This document shows, piece by piece, positions 30,152-45,189 of a stretch of DNA of 64,000 bases. The notes under the pieces are model-generated. The model was not told the origin of the DNA. It did not search any database and worked only from the letters and a program-made list of their open reading frames with translations. The DNA is from CAVQLX01 sp963713495. GTDB lineage: Bacteria; Desulfobacterota; Binatia; DP-6. The stretch is from assembly GCA_963713495.1 (NCBI GenBank), contig CAVQLX010000007.1:434001-498000 (forward strand), written 5' to 3'. Each line of letters starts with the position of its first letter. The stretch's first letter is position 1. The position numbers and the translations under genes are program-made.

Positions 30152-31618
30152 ATGGAAACCACGAAGATGTTCGAAGCCGGCGCGGCATCCGGGGCGGGAG
30201 CGCGACGGCGACGCCGGCGTCGCGTCGTGACGGCGCTCGGCATGTGCGTCTTGGCGGTCGCGACGTCCGCGGGCGCGGCGACGTTCGTCGTGAACAGCAC
30301 CGCGGACACGACCGACGGCTCGTGTGACGTCGCCGGCGGCGGCTGCACGTTGCGGGAGGCGATCGCGGGAGCGGTCGCGACACCCGGCCGCGACACGATC
30401 AATTTCGATCCGACCGTCTTTCCGCACGGGCCAACGCCGGTGCCGATCGTGCTCGCCAGCGAGCTGCCGGTGATCGCGGACCCGGCGGGCACCGTGATCG
30501 ACGGTGCCGGCGCGAGCGTGCGCGTCGCGGGCAGCGGCGCCATCGCGAACGGCCTCGTCTTCGCGAGCGCGCCCGGCGCGCCGCTCGCGAACGTCACGCT
30601 CGCGAACGTCAGCGTCGATTTCTTCGAGCATGGCGCGGTCGTCATCTGCGGCGGCGTGCCGCCCTCCTGCGACGGGGATCTCTCCGGGGTCGTGGTGCGC
30701 AACGTCCTCGTGAACCTGAGCGGCGACGCGGGCATCTCGATCGGCGGCGCGGTCGTCAAGAAAGTGCTGGTCGCCGACTCGGTCGTCTTTCAGAGCGGAG
30801 CCGACGGCATCATGATCTTCGGCTCGCAGTCGCTGACCGGTGCACGCGTGGAGCGATGCACCGCGAGCCGCAGCGGCGAGGACGGCATCGTCCTCGCGGC
30901 GCCGCAGCAGACGAGCTCGGCAGTCATCGACTCGTTCGCGCTGAAAAGCGCCGCCGAGGGCATCCGCATCGTCTCCGCCGGCGATGTCGCTAAGCCGAAG
31001 CTCGCGAACGTCGTCGCCTTCATCGCGCACGACGGCATCCGTCTCGACGGCGGGCACGTCGTCGCGCCGAGCATCACGGATGCGGTCGTGTCCGGGAACG
31101 ACGAGGCCGGCATCGTGATCACGTCTGCGGGCGGTACGAGCGGGCTTGCGATGGCGAGCGTGACCGCGGACGCGAACGGCTTCGGCGGCATCGCGCTGGA
31201 TGGTCCCCCGATGGGCACGAGCGGCGAGATCTCGGACGCGCGGATCTTGCGGCACGACGGGGCCGGCATCGGCGTCACCGGCGCCGACGGGCTCCGGGTG
31301 CACGACGTGCTCACCGCCGAGAACTCGACCGGCGTCTTTCTCTCGGCCGCGAACAGTAGCGTGCAGCGCGTCCACGCGAGCAGCAACTCCACCGGGATCA
31401 TCATCGCCGACGGCGCCGGCAACACGGTTACGCAGAGCGCGGCCAGCGCCAACGAGTCGGGCGGGATCGCGATCGAGCAGGGCAGCCGCGCGAACGTGAT
31501 CAAGCAGAACCTCGCGCTCGGGAACAGCCTGGATCTCGACGACGAAAATCCCGACTGCGACGCGAACAGCTGGACGGGTGACGTGTTCGCCACAAGGAGC
31601 CAATCATGCATTCACTGA
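30152..31618 (+). CDS. CSLREA-type right-handed beta-helix secreted protein 1
   Basis: A 488-residue protein. An Arg-rich start and hydrophobic stretch (about 26-43) form the signal. The mature start FVVNSTADTTDG, with Cys and the CTLREAI motif, is the CSLREA domain common on surface proteins. The rest is parallel-beta-helix rungs with alternating short hydrophobic strands (for example GISIGG, GIMIFG, GIVLAA, GIRIVS, GIRLDG, GIVITS). The C-terminus has NPDCDAN and ends SCIH. A ribosome site GGAGG (30141-30145) supports ATG 30152. It is a close paralogue of the next gene, which starts 13 bases before its stop. Confidence 0.88.
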   Translation: METTKMFEAGAASGAGARRRRRRRVVTALGMCVLAVATSAGAATFVVNSTADTTDGSCDVAGGGCTLREAIAGAVATPGRDTINFDPTVFPHGPTPVPIVLASELPVIADPAGTVIDGAGASVRVAGSGAIANGLVFASAPGAPLANVTLANVSVDFFEHGAVVICGGVPPSCDGDLSGVVVRNVLVNLSGDAGISIGGAVVKKVLVADSVVFQSGADGIMIFGSQSLTGARVERCTASRSGEDGIVLAAPQQTSSAVIDSFALKSAAEGIRIVSAGDVAKPKLANVVAFIAHDGIRLDGGHVVAPSITDAVVSGNDEAGIVITSAGGTSGLAMASVTADANGFGGIALDGPPMGTSGEISDARILRHDGAGIGVTGADGLRVHDVLTAENSTGVFLSAANSSVQRVHASSNSTGIIIADGAGNTVTQSAASANESGGIAIEQGSRANVIKQNLALGNSLDLDDENPDCDANSWTGDVFATRSQSCIH

Positions 31619-33060
31619 ACGCGAGACGGGCCGCGGTCATCGCCCTGATCGCGGTCGCCTGTACCGGGTCCGTGTCGCCCGCGAGGGCGGCGACCTTCAC
31701 CGTCAACAGCGCCGCCGACGACGCGTCGACTACGTGCGACACCGCGATCGGCGGCTGCACCCTGCGGGCGGCGATTCTCGCCGCGGTCGCGACGCCGGGC
31801 CGCGATACGATCCGCTTCGATCCGACGGTCTTTCCACCCGGATCCCCCGCCGAGATCGACGTCGTCGTGCCGTTGCCCGCGATCGCCGACCCGGCCGGAA
31901 CGATCGTCGACGGCACCGGCGCGGGCGTCGTCATCGGCCAGCTGCTCACCGGGGGCGGCACGGAACGGATCGACGGCCTCGTGTTCGCGAGCGCGCCCGG
32001 CGTGCCGCTCGCCGGCGTCGCCGTCATACAGGTCAGCGTCGTCGGCTTCCCCGGCGCGGGCATCCTGATCTGCGGCGGCATGGCGCCCGACTGCGAGGAC
32101 GACGTGACGGGGCCGGTCGTGCAGGGCGTGGTCGCGTCGGGGAACGAGCAGTCGGGCGTCGAGATCCACGGCCGCAACGTCGGCAAGGCGGAGGTCACGG
32201 ACACGGTGGCGACCCACAACGGCGACGATGGCATCCTCGTCGACGCGTCGCAGTCGGTCGCGGGAACGCGCGTCGAGCGCTGTGCCGCGAACGAGAACGA
32301 GCGGACCGGCATCGCGATCGGCGAGCGCGTCGAGACCGTCTCGGACACCGCGATCAGCGATTCGATCGCGACGCACGACGCGAACGGCATCGCCGTCGCC
32401 GCGGTGGGCGGGATCGCGGAGACGAAGATCACCAATGTCGCGGGCGTCAACAACCGCACGCGCGGCATCGCCGTCGAGACCCTCGGGGAGCTGAGCGCGA
32501 CGTCGATCGCGAACAGCGCGGGATCCGGCAACGAAGACGCGGCGGGCATCGAGATTGCCGGCGACGTCGTCTCGGGCGCCGCCCTCACGGACGTCGCCGC
32601 GAACGGGAATCGCACCGGCATCGTGCTCGACGGCCAGACGGCAGTGACCGGCGCGAAGATCACGCGTGCCGCGGCCGTCGGTAACCAGTTCGACGGCATC
32701 GCGCTGCGAGAGCACGTGACCAGCGCGAAGATCACGCGCGTGTCCGTCGTCGGCAATACCGTCGGCCTGCGCGTGATCGGTAGCGGCGCCACGCTGAAAC
32801 AGGTGCGCGCCAGCGAGAACACCCAGGACGGCATCCGCCTCGACGGCCCCGGCGGCGGCAATCGCGTCGAGAAATGTGCGGGCACCGCGAACCAGGGACC
32901 AGGCATCGCGATTCGCAGCGGCAGCACCGGCAATACCGTGCAACGTAACGTCGCGCTCGGGAACGACGCCGTCGACCTGCTCGACGACAATCCCGACTGC
33001 GATGCGAACGTGTGGAGGAAGAACGTGTTCGAGACGCGCGGCGCGCCGTGCATCCACTGA
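31606..33060 (+). CDS. CSLREA-type right-handed beta-helix secreted protein 2
   Basis: A 484-residue paralogue of the preceding gene. Signal peptide AVIALIAVACTGSVSPARA; mature start FTVNSAADDAST with the variant CTLRAAI; then VATPGRDTIRFDPTVFP, almost identical to the first copy; then about fifteen beta-helix rungs. The C-terminus keeps NPDCDAN and ends PCIH. ATG 31606 overlaps the first gene by 13 bases, so the pair is translationally linked and arose by tandem duplication. Similar ends in both copies suggest a shared capping or sorting function. The frame is intact. Confidence 0.88.
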   Translation: MHSLNARRAAVIALIAVACTGSVSPARAATFTVNSAADDASTTCDTAIGGCTLRAAILAAVATPGRDTIRFDPTVFPPGSPAEIDVVVPLPAIADPAGTIVDGTGAGVVIGQLLTGGGTERIDGLVFASAPGVPLAGVAVIQVSVVGFPGAGILICGGMAPDCEDDVTGPVVQGVVASGNEQSGVEIHGRNVGKAEVTDTVATHNGDDGILVDASQSVAGTRVERCAANENERTGIAIGERVETVSDTAISDSIATHDANGIAVAAVGGIAETKITNVAGVNNRTRGIAVETLGELSATSIANSAGSGNEDAAGIEIAGDVVSGAALTDVAANGNRTGIVLDGQTAVTGAKITRAAAVGNQFDGIALREHVTSAKITRVSVVGNTVGLRVIGSGATLKQVRASENTQDGIRLDGPGGGNRVEKCAGTANQGPGIAIRSGSTGNTVQRNVALGNDAVDLLDDNPDCDANVWRKNVFETRGAPCIH

Positions 33061-33135
33061 CGCCTTGCGCGAGGCGCTCGGCGCGCTTTTCCTGGTTTTC
33101 TCGGGCCGGCGCCGGTACGCTTGGGAGAGATTCCG

Positions 33136-35303
33136 ATGCGCCGCCACCTCTTCCTTCGCCACCCCCTCGCGATCGTCGTCCCCCTCCTCCTCTCGCTGCC
33201 CGCGCGGGCGGCGCTCCCGCCGGGCTACTCGGGAAAATCCGTCCACGTCGTCTTCGACGGTCATGGGACGTGGAGCCAGACCGACACCTACTTCTCGGCG
33301 TCGGCGGACGTCACCTGGCATGCCGTCTACGAGCTGCCCGTTCCGCTGCTCGACGACACGATGAACGCCGAGCCGGGGACCACGGTCACGGGGACGAGCT
33401 CGCAGCACGCGCATCCTCCCGGGGTCGATCCGATCGACTGCGACGGGGACATCGTCGTCAGCACGTCACACGGCTTCGGCAGTCCCGCGGTGGCGCAGAC
33501 GCCGTTCATCGGCTTCGTCGGCGGCGGGAACGGCATCGTCCACGCCTGGATCGACACGTACGGCGGCTACGACTACCGGACGTGCGACGGCGAGTACAAC
33601 ATCCTGACCGGCGGTTTCCCCGGGAATCCGCCGGACTACCCGACGTACACCAGCAGGCTGGGCACCGCGAAGTTCGACATCGACTTGAACGAGTGGACGC
33701 AGCAGCCCGCGCACACCGGGCGGATCCAGCTCAGCGACAGCGGGACCGGGACGATCGGCAGCACCAACTTCGCGACCGCGAGCTGGTCCGGGACGGTCAC
33801 GCTGTCGAACGAGAACCCGGAGCAGCAGGCACGGATCGCTGGCGTCGACTTCGGCGAGTCGGGGGATGGGGCCGATCCGGTCCCCGGGACGCCCGTCGTC
33901 GCCGACCGGCCGCTGTCCGAAGCGCAGGTGGCGACGGGGCTGGACGGGAGCCCACAGCCGGACTTCTTCAAGGACGCGATCCTGCTCGAGGCGAACATCG
34001 ATCTCGGCGAATCCTGCGGCGTGCCGGCCGCCGACGACTGGATCGATTGCGGATCGCAGCCCGACGGCACGCCCGAGAAGGTCTGGCCGGTGCTCTTCGT
34101 GCGCGGCACCCCGCTGGGATCCGGAGCGCGAGCTTCGCCGTCTCTCCCGGCACGCTCAGGGGCGCCACCATCGTCGGAACGGCGACCGTCGACGGGACCA
34201 CGCTGACGCTCAGGTCGGCGCCGTTCGATCTCGACGTGCCCGGTCCGGACTGGGGTCGGGTCGGGGTGTCGGCCCTCACCTCGGATGGACCGCTGCCGAA
34301 CGCGGTGGGCGCGCCGACGGTGGAGATCGCCTGGCGCATCGAGCGACCCGGGCTGTCCGCGATCGATGCCGGCATCAGCCGCCATCCGATCTACCTCCTG
34401 CTGTCCCGCTCCGTCGTCTATCAGCCCAACGACGTGGCGCCCTCCCCGTTCCTGACGTTCGTCGACGTGACGGCTGTCGCGGCGGCCGGCAAGACCGATC
34501 AGGAGGCCGTGCTCGGCGCCGTGTGGGTCCAGTTCCACTCGCGCGCGATCCATCGCCGTCAGCTCGACCCCACCACCGGGGCGGTCACCGTGGTCGACGG
34601 CGACGCCGGCCTCCTCAAGTACTACAGCCCGTGGACCCTCGAGGCCTTCCTCGAGAACACCTACAAGTATCCGGCGCGCTGCCCGGCAGACGGAACGCTC
34701 GGCCTCCTCGCGGTGGGCACGTCGTACTGCAACGAGTGGGCCCTGACGCTCCAGAACGCGCTCGCGCTGCACGGGATCTCGACGACCCTTACGACCCCGC
34801 ACGACGCGGACCCGGACGCCTGGTCCGCGACGGTGCCGGAGGGAACCGAGTACATGCTCGTGAAGCCGTGGACGTTCGTCGGGAAGAAGAAGGGGAAGAA
34901 GGGATTCCCGTACCTCGCGAAGCTCCGGCTGAAGGACACGGGTACCAAGTACCTGGGCGAGCCCGTGTTCGCGCCGTCGGGCAAGCTCAGGCCCCACGCC
35001 GTCCAGTATCCGCAGAGCGGCGAGCCGCCGGCGCAGGGGAGCGTGCGCCTTCCGAAGGGCCTGTTCTTAGCGTCCCCGGGCCTCTCCGATCATGCCATCG
35101 TCTTCGTGCCGCTCGACGGACGGCTCTACGATCCGTCGTACGGCAGCGGGCCGTTCGCCACGGTCGCCGACTGGATTCCGGCGTCGCTCGCGGGCTTCGC
35201 GCGCGCGGATGGCACCGCCTGTCCGCCACCGGGCGAGACGCCGCATCTCAAGACCGGGAAGGTCGGCGTCTGTCGCTTCCGCGCCCGCCCGCTGTCTCCG
35301 TGA
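33136..35303 (+). CDS. Large secreted protein with transglutaminase-like Cys-His-Asp domain (one frameshift)
   Basis: About 720 codons with signal peptide LAIVVPLLLSLPARA. The N-terminal half is beta-rich and Gly/Asp-rich without a family I can name. After a frame change near 34120 the C-terminal half contains a probable papain/transglutaminase-fold core: Cys in SYCNEWALTLQNALA, His in GLSDHAIVFVPLDG and Asp in RLYDPSYG, in the right order and spacing. This triad could act as a protease or cross-linker. It follows the beta-helix pair by 76 bases on the same strand and may work at the same surface. The domain assignment comes from motif order only. Confidence 0.65.
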
Positions 35304-35348
35304 GGGTTCCGCGTCGCGCCACGAACCGCGGCACGGTGTCGTCGCGCC

Positions 35349-35591
35349 CTAGCGTTCCGGGCGGTGGCGGCGGTGCGCATCGAGGAGCTCCCGTCCCAGC
35401 GCGCTGACGGAGACGAAGCGGCCGGCGCCCTCCTGGAGATGGCACTCGACCAGGCCCCGATCGTTCGCGTCCTCCCACACCGGCAGCCGGGGACACGATG
35501 TCCGCCAGGCGTCCATCACCTCGGCATAGGGGCGCCGTGGACCGATCCATTCGAGCAGATCGAGGATCAGGGCGTCGACCGGGTCGGACAT
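35349..35591 (-). CDS. Conserved small helical protein (80 aa)
   Basis: Short protein, MSDPVDALILDLLEWIG then YAEVMDAWRTSCPRLPVWEDA, which I recognise as a widespread but uncharacterised small family with a winged-helix-like layout. It has no signal or membrane segment. Function unknown; a DNA-binding or adaptor role is possible. ATG 35591 is the only in-frame start. It converges with the transglutaminase-like gene and lies downstream of the CaiB gene. Confidence 0.7.
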   Translation of the reverse strand: MSDPVDALILDLLEWIGPRRPYAEVMDAWRTSCPRLPVWEDANDRGLVECHLQEGAGRFVSVSALGRELLDAHRRHRPER

Positions 35592-35766
35592 GGTCTCACG
35601 CTACGCGACCCGGTCACCTGTCGGAATGCCGCTGGCTTGCGGGGAACGCGGCGCGACGGTCAGGCAGCGGCGCAGATCCGCGCCAGCAGCGACGGCTGCG
35701 TCAGCACCGTCCCGAACGGCTTCGCCCGCGCCAGGACGGCGAAGATCGCGCCGGCCGCCAGAAGGA

Positions 35767-36988
35767 TCAGATCACACCCTCGCGCCGGAGCTGTTCCAGC
35801 TCCTCGTCGGTGAGCCCGAGCAGCCCGCCGTACACCTCGTCGTTGTGCTCGCCGAGCCGCGGCGCCCCGCGCTGGATCGCGCCCGGCGTGCGCGAGAAGC
35901 GCGGGTAGACGCCCTGCATGCGCACCGGGCCGAGCACCGGGTCGTCGACCGTCTCGATGTCGCCGCGCGCGGCGACGTGCGGATCGGCGAAGATGTCGGC
36001 CACCGAGTACGCGACGCCGAACGGCACCTCGTGGCGCTCGAGCACGTCCTGAACCTCGCGCGACGTGCGCGCCTGCACCCAGGCGGCGACGATGCCGTTG
36101 ATCTCGTCGCCGTGCTCGGCGCGGCGCGCCATGGTCTCGAAGCGCGGATCGGCGAGCAGGTCCTCGCGGCCCATCGCGCGCGCGAGGCGCGGGAAGAGGC
36201 CGTCGCCGGCGGCGATGATGCAGACGTACTTGCCGTCGCTGGTCTCCCAGTTGTCGAGCGGCGCCGAGTTGCGCAGCCGGTTGCCCTCGCGCTCGCGCAC
36301 CACGCCGAGCCGGTCGTAGGTCGCCAGCGTGTGCTCCATGATGCGGAGGATCGACTCGTAGAGCGAGAGGTCGACCCACTGTCCGCGCGGCGGCGCGCCC
36401 GTCTCGCGCGCGCGCCGGTCGCGCTCGTAGAGCGCGCTCAGGATGGCGAAGGCGTTGAAGACGCCCGTCAGGTAGTCGGAGACGATGAGGCCGGGTCGCA
36501 CCGGCGGGCGGTCGGGATAGCCGGTGATGTACATGAGGCCGCCCATCGCGATGCCGTTGCGATCGAGGCCGGGGCGGTCGCGATACGGCCCGTCCTGCCC
36601 GTACACCGACACGCGCGTCAGGATGATGCCGGGATTGCAGCGCCGCGAGCGCGTCGTAGCCGAGACCCCACGACTCGAGCGTGCCGGGCTGGAAGTTCTC
36701 GACGACGACGTCGGCGAGCGCGACGAGGCGCTTCAGCAGCGCCTGCCCGGCGGGCTTGCGCAGGTCGAGCGTGACCGAGCGCTTGCCGCGCCCCTCGACC
36801 GCCCAGAAGAGCGAGTGGCCGCGATCGAACGGGCCGATGGTCCGCATGAAGTCGCCCTGCCCCGGCAGCTCGACCTTGATGACGTCGGCGCCGAGGTCGG
36901 CGAGGAGCGTCGCCGCGAACGGCGCGCCGATGCGCGTGCCGAGGTCGAGGACGCGGAGCCCGACGAGCGGACCGGACGGAGACGTCAT
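35767..36988 (-). CDS. CaiB/BaiF class III CoA transferase (one frameshift)
   Basis: Family III CoA-transferase of about 405 codons that moves CoA between carboxylic acids. The N-terminus GLRVLDLGTRIGAPFAATLLADLGADVIKVE and the RGKRSVTLDLRKPAG segment are conserved. The frame changes near 36625-36640, in the part where the catalytic Asp region (NPGIILTRVSVYGQDGPYRDRPG-like) lies. The remainder, including LSLYESILRIMEHTLATYDR and the C-terminal HNDEVYGGLLGL, is intact. After the stop the alternative frame stays open over a hydrophobic run of about 35 codons (to 35660). It diverges from nothing nearby and the MFS gene ends 61 bases upstream. Confidence 0.85.
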
Positions 36989-37049
36989 GCGGCGGGCATC
37001 CTAGACTGACCGTCCGCACGGTGTCACGCGGCCGCACGGGCGCGCGCGG

Positions 37050-38323
37050 TCAGGGATCGCGCACGCGCGGCGCCGTCTCGACGATGAACGGCACCAGGCA
37101 GAGCCCGACGAGCGGCACGAGCGCGACCCAGCGGATCGCGTCCATCGGCGTCGCCGCCGCGCCGAGCGCCCGGCCGACGACGAACGGCCCGGCGGCCGCG
37201 AGGTAGCGACCCGGTGTTGAAGCAGAAGCCGCTGCCCGTGCCGCGCAGCCGCGTCGGGAACAGCTCGGGCAGGTAGAAGCTGAAGGCGCCGACGACGCCG
37301 AAGACGGTGAGGCCGTCGAGGAAGAGGAGCCGCATGCGCGTCGCCGGCGCCCAGTCGAGACCGAAGGTCATCCAGATCGACAGCGCCGCGCCGGCGAGGT
37401 AGATGCGCGAAGAGCGGCCGGCGGCCGAGGCGCGCGAGCGGGATCGTCGCGAGCGTGCCGAGGAAGCCGCCGAGCTTGAAGAGCAGCGTCGCGCAGGTCA
37501 TGTTGCCGCGCGACCGCGGCGGCGCCGGCGTCCGGGCCCGCCGAGGTGCGCCGACGACGAACGGGAGGAAGGCGTTCGTCGCCCACCAGGTGACCAGCGT
37601 GACGAGGCACATGCGCGAGCCCGCCGAAGCGTCGCGCGCCGGAGCTCGGGCGCGAAGAGCTCGCGCCAGCCGCGGGCGCTGCGCCGCGCTCGCGGCGCCA
37701 CACCTCCGGCTCGTCGCACGCGGCGCCGGATCCAGAGCGCGAACGCGCGCCGGCAGGAGGCCGGTGAGGAACACGAGCCGCCAGGCGAGGTCGGGCTGCG
37801 CGGCGAGCACGGCGATGCGCTTCGTGAGGACGTCGTTGACGAGCCCGGCGAGCAGGATGCCGACCGGCGCGCTCGTGTAGAGGAGCGCGCCCGCCGCGAC
37901 GCGCCGCGACGCGCGGCACGACCTCCGCGACGAGGCTCGCGCCGGCCGCCCACTCGCCGCCGATGCCGAGGCTGGCGATGAAGCGGAGGGCGGCGAGCGT
38001 CCACGACGTCGGGCGCGAACGCGCAGGCCGCGGTCGCGATGGCGTAGGTGAGCATCGTGAGCAGCAGCGTCCGCGAGCGGCCGAGGCGGTCGGTGACGCA
38101 GCCGAAGAGGATGCCGCCCGTCGCCCAGCCGACGAGCAGCGCCGAGGTGACGATGCCCGGTCACCGCCGCGACGCGCGCCGCGGTCGCCGGATCGCCCGG
38201 CGCGACGCCGAGAAGCCGCGGCACGCAGACCGGCGCGACGAAGTTGAAGAGCAGCCCGTCGAAGACGTCGAAGCCCCAGCCGAGCCAGGCGGCGAAGAAG
38301 ACGGTCCACTGGTAGCGGGTCAT
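37050..38323 (-). pseudogene. MFS transporter, multiply frameshifted
   Basis: Major facilitator of about 420 codons. The start MTRYQWTVFFAAWLGWGFDVFDGLLFNF is typical of the sialic-acid/aromatic-acid and sugar-acid transporter group (DVFDG in TM1). Later pieces in different frames include the A-motif region GRLGRSRTLLL-like, LRFIASLGIGGEW, and the final FYLPELFPTRLRGTGSGFCFNTG and ends WVALVPLVGLCLVPFIVETAPRVRDP. At least five frame changes occur. Every hydrophobic block survives in some frame, so sequence error is likelier than old decay. It sits just before the nei2-lhr unit. Confidence 0.7.
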
Positions 38324-38381
38324 GCCCCAACGCGCGGGAAGGCTCACGGCAGCGGGGAGATACCGTCCAGGCGCCGGAACG

Positions 38382-39157
38382 TCACGCCGACTGCGCGGGC
38401 TGGCAGGCGGGACACCAGTACGTGACCCGCTCGGGCTCACGCGGCTGCCGCACCTGGATCGGCGTCCGGCAGCGGCGGCACGGCGGGCCGCCGCGGCCGT
38501 AGACGCAGTGCGTCCGTCCCGGCGCGGGTCGCCGGTGGTGACCTGGCTGCCGGTCGTGCGGTTGGCCTCGAAGAGCTGCTTCACCAGCGCGACGAGCGCG
38601 GTCGGGTCGCGACACGCGGCCGACCGGCGTCGACGGGTGGATGCCGCGGAGGAAGCAGAGCTCGCACCTCCAGACGTTGCCGAGGCCGGCGATCACGCGC
38701 TGGTCGAGCAGCGCCTCGCCGATCGAGCGCTGCGGATCGGCGGTCAGGCGGCGCAGCGCCTCGGCGGGATCCCAGTCGGGTCCGAGCGGATCCGGCCCGA
38801 GATGTCCGAGGACCTCGTCCTCGCGCGCCGTCTCGAAGAGCTCGAGCACCGGCAGGCGAAAGCCGACGGCGATCCACGCCTCGGTCTCGAGCAGCGCGCG
38901 GATCTGCCAGTCGGGCCCCGCGCCAGCGCTCGCCCGGCCGGTAGAGATGCCACGAGCCGTCCATCTGCAGTGCGAGTGCAGGGTCAGGCCGCCGTCGATG
39001 CGCAGCAGGAGATGCTTGCCGCGCGCCGCCACGTCGTCACCGCGCGGCCGCCGAGATCGATGGTGGCGAGGCGCGGCACGCGCAGATCGGTGCGCGTGAG
39101 CGCTGGCCGGCCAGGGCCGCGTGCAGGCGCGTGGCGACGAGGTGGATGGTGTCGCCC

Positions 39158-39165
<8 letters not shown>
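38382..39165 (-). pseudogene. nei2: Nei2-type endonuclease VIII, multiply frameshifted
   Basis: Fpg/Nei-family base-excision glycosylase/AP lyase of about 260 codons. GTG 39165 gives VPEGDTIHL, with the catalytic Pro and Glu at the N-terminus. The helix-two-turn-helix region is LLDQRVIAGLGNVWRCE, and the C-terminal zinc finger has two Cys pairs (CVYGRGGPPCRRC and WCPAC). GTG 39165 overlaps the lhr stop by eight bases. At least four frame changes. In mycobacteria nei2 follows lhr in a DNA-damage operon, and the same order here supports the name and suggests repair of oxidised bases. Confidence 0.75.
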
Positions 39166-43610
<4,445 letters not shown>

Positions 43611-43889
43611 AGAGGAGCATGCGGCGCGCGCTCATGCGAGCCGCTTTCTCGGTCCGAGCGCGGCCTGCTGCTAGCGTGCCTTGAGCTTCCCCGGCTCTTT
43701 CGTCACCAGGGGGTAGGTCAGAGACGGACGGCGCGGGATGGACGGTGAGCGAGGGGAAGCGAGCGGCAGCGAGGCGCAAGATCGGCGCTTGGGTATGCAC
43801 GCGTGCCTCCCGGTCGGACCGCTTCAGCTTGATCCGCACGAGCCTGCGGGCTCCGTGGAGCGCGGTAATCGAATCCCGTGCTCTTGCGT

Positions 43890-44674
43890 TTAGCACGGCT
43901 TCGATCGGAGCAGAGCGAGGAGATGGCGCCGCGATGGGTGTCGGTGTCGGCGTGACGGTCGAAGATGCCGAACGAGTAAACCTCGTCTCGGTGTCCGGGC
44001 TGCGAAGTCGCCGGGAGCGTCGAGATCGGAGCCCGACCACTTCCACGACAGCGTCGCGCGCCCTGGTTGGGCGGAGGTCTTCATGGACAGCGTCACCTTG
44101 CGGGATGCGGTCGCCGCGCGACAGTTGCTCGAGAAGACGGCGCACCCCGAGACCGGGCCGACGCACGAGGATGGCGAGCCGGTGCACACGAAGCACGGCT
44201 CCTGGTGGCAGCTCGCGTCGCAGCCGTCGCCGGGATCGAGATTGGCGTCGTCACACTCCTCCGCGCCTGGACGAGTCCGTCGCCACACCCGACCGGCACC
44301 CGCCGTCCCTGGATGGGCGAATCGAAGGGAGTGCAGCCGAACAGCAGGACCCAATCCCGCTCCGTGGCGTCAGCGTATTGCCGTGGGTGCGCTCGTCCCG
44401 GCAAGCGTGCTGTCCTGACACCCGAAAGGCGACGGGCGGCGAGCGCGAACGCGCCGCTGGTCGAATCGATGGTGCCGGAGAAGAGCACCTGCATCGTCGC
44501 GGCTTCCCGCACGACCAGCGTCGTTGCCGTCTGGTCGAGATCGACGGTCCGGGTGAAGGGAAGACTGCCGGCATCGAAGAACCACCGGCCGGTCAGGTTC
44601 ACGGTCGCCGCTGCCGGTCTCCCGCGACGGCGTGCAACACGGCCAGCACCGCGAGTACGCGCCGAGCTTCCCAT
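43890..44674 (-). pseudogene. Secreted Cys-rich protein remnant, frameshifted
   Basis: From ATG 44674 the pieces give a hydrophobic signal-like segment (frame change in the first 25 codons), a beta-rich domain (TGRWFFDAGSLPF; LDQTATTLVVREAATMQ), and then the Cys-rich repeat EECDDANLDPGDGCDASC with CFVCTGSPSSC. The last is the myxobacterial-type DUF4215 repeat found on surface proteins. Further breaks occur near 44200 and 44000, and the C-terminal end is not clear (coding character persists to about 43750). It lies upstream of lhr but is probably unrelated to it. 43611-43889 shows no other gene. Confidence 0.55.
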
Positions 44675-44791
44675 GAAGGTCCCCCTTGCGACCTCGCTAC
44701 TCCAGGGTCATTCGACGGCAAGGGAAAAGTGCCGGAGGCGGGACGTGAACGGTGCCGGCCAGGGCGCTACGATGCGCCGCGGGGGGTGGCC

Positions 44792-45184
44792 ATGCCGACA
44801 CAGCTCGATCACATCATCCTGCGCGTGAACGACCGCGCCGCGAGCATCGAGTTCTACACCTCGATCCTCGGTCTCCAGTACGAGGGGGAGCGCGAGCCCT
44901 TCTCCGTCATCCGGGTGACGCCCGACCTCACGCTCCAGCTCGCGCCGTGGGGGACCCAGGGCGGCGACCATCTCGCCTTCGCGATGTCGCGCGCGGAATT
45001 CGACGACGTGTTTCGCCGGGTCGTCGACGCGAAGCTCCCGTACGGTGATTCGTTCCACGCAGTGGGGAACATGCGGGGCCCGGGCGATGAGACGGGCTCG
45101 CGCGGACCCGGGAAAGCGGTCTACTTCTTCGATCCCAGCAAGAACCTGATCGAGATCAGGCACTACGAGACGTCGAGCGACTGA
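44792..45184 (+). CDS. VOC-family glyoxalase/dioxygenase-like protein
   Basis: A 130-residue metal-dependent beta-alpha-beta-beta-beta fold protein. It opens QLDHIILRVNDRAASIEFYTSILG, with the metal His; the second motif is DHLAFAMSRAEF, and the last strand KAVYFFDPSKNLIEIRHYE has the C-terminal Glu. Two His and one Glu are therefore available for metal binding. The substrate is unknown. ATG 44792 is the family start. A methyltransferase gene follows by five bases, so the two form a small operon. Confidence 0.9.
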   Translation: MPTQLDHIILRVNDRAASIEFYTSILGLQYEGEREPFSVIRVTPDLTLQLAPWGTQGGDHLAFAMSRAEFDDVFRRVVDAKLPYGDSFHAVGNMRGPGDETGSRGPGKAVYFFDPSKNLIEIRHYETSSD

Positions 45185-45189
45185 TCCGC

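Noticed and set aside
31612..33414. A 600-codon minus-strand frame opposite the second beta-helix gene
   Set aside because: Shadow of the beta-helix repeats; no start context or family similarity.
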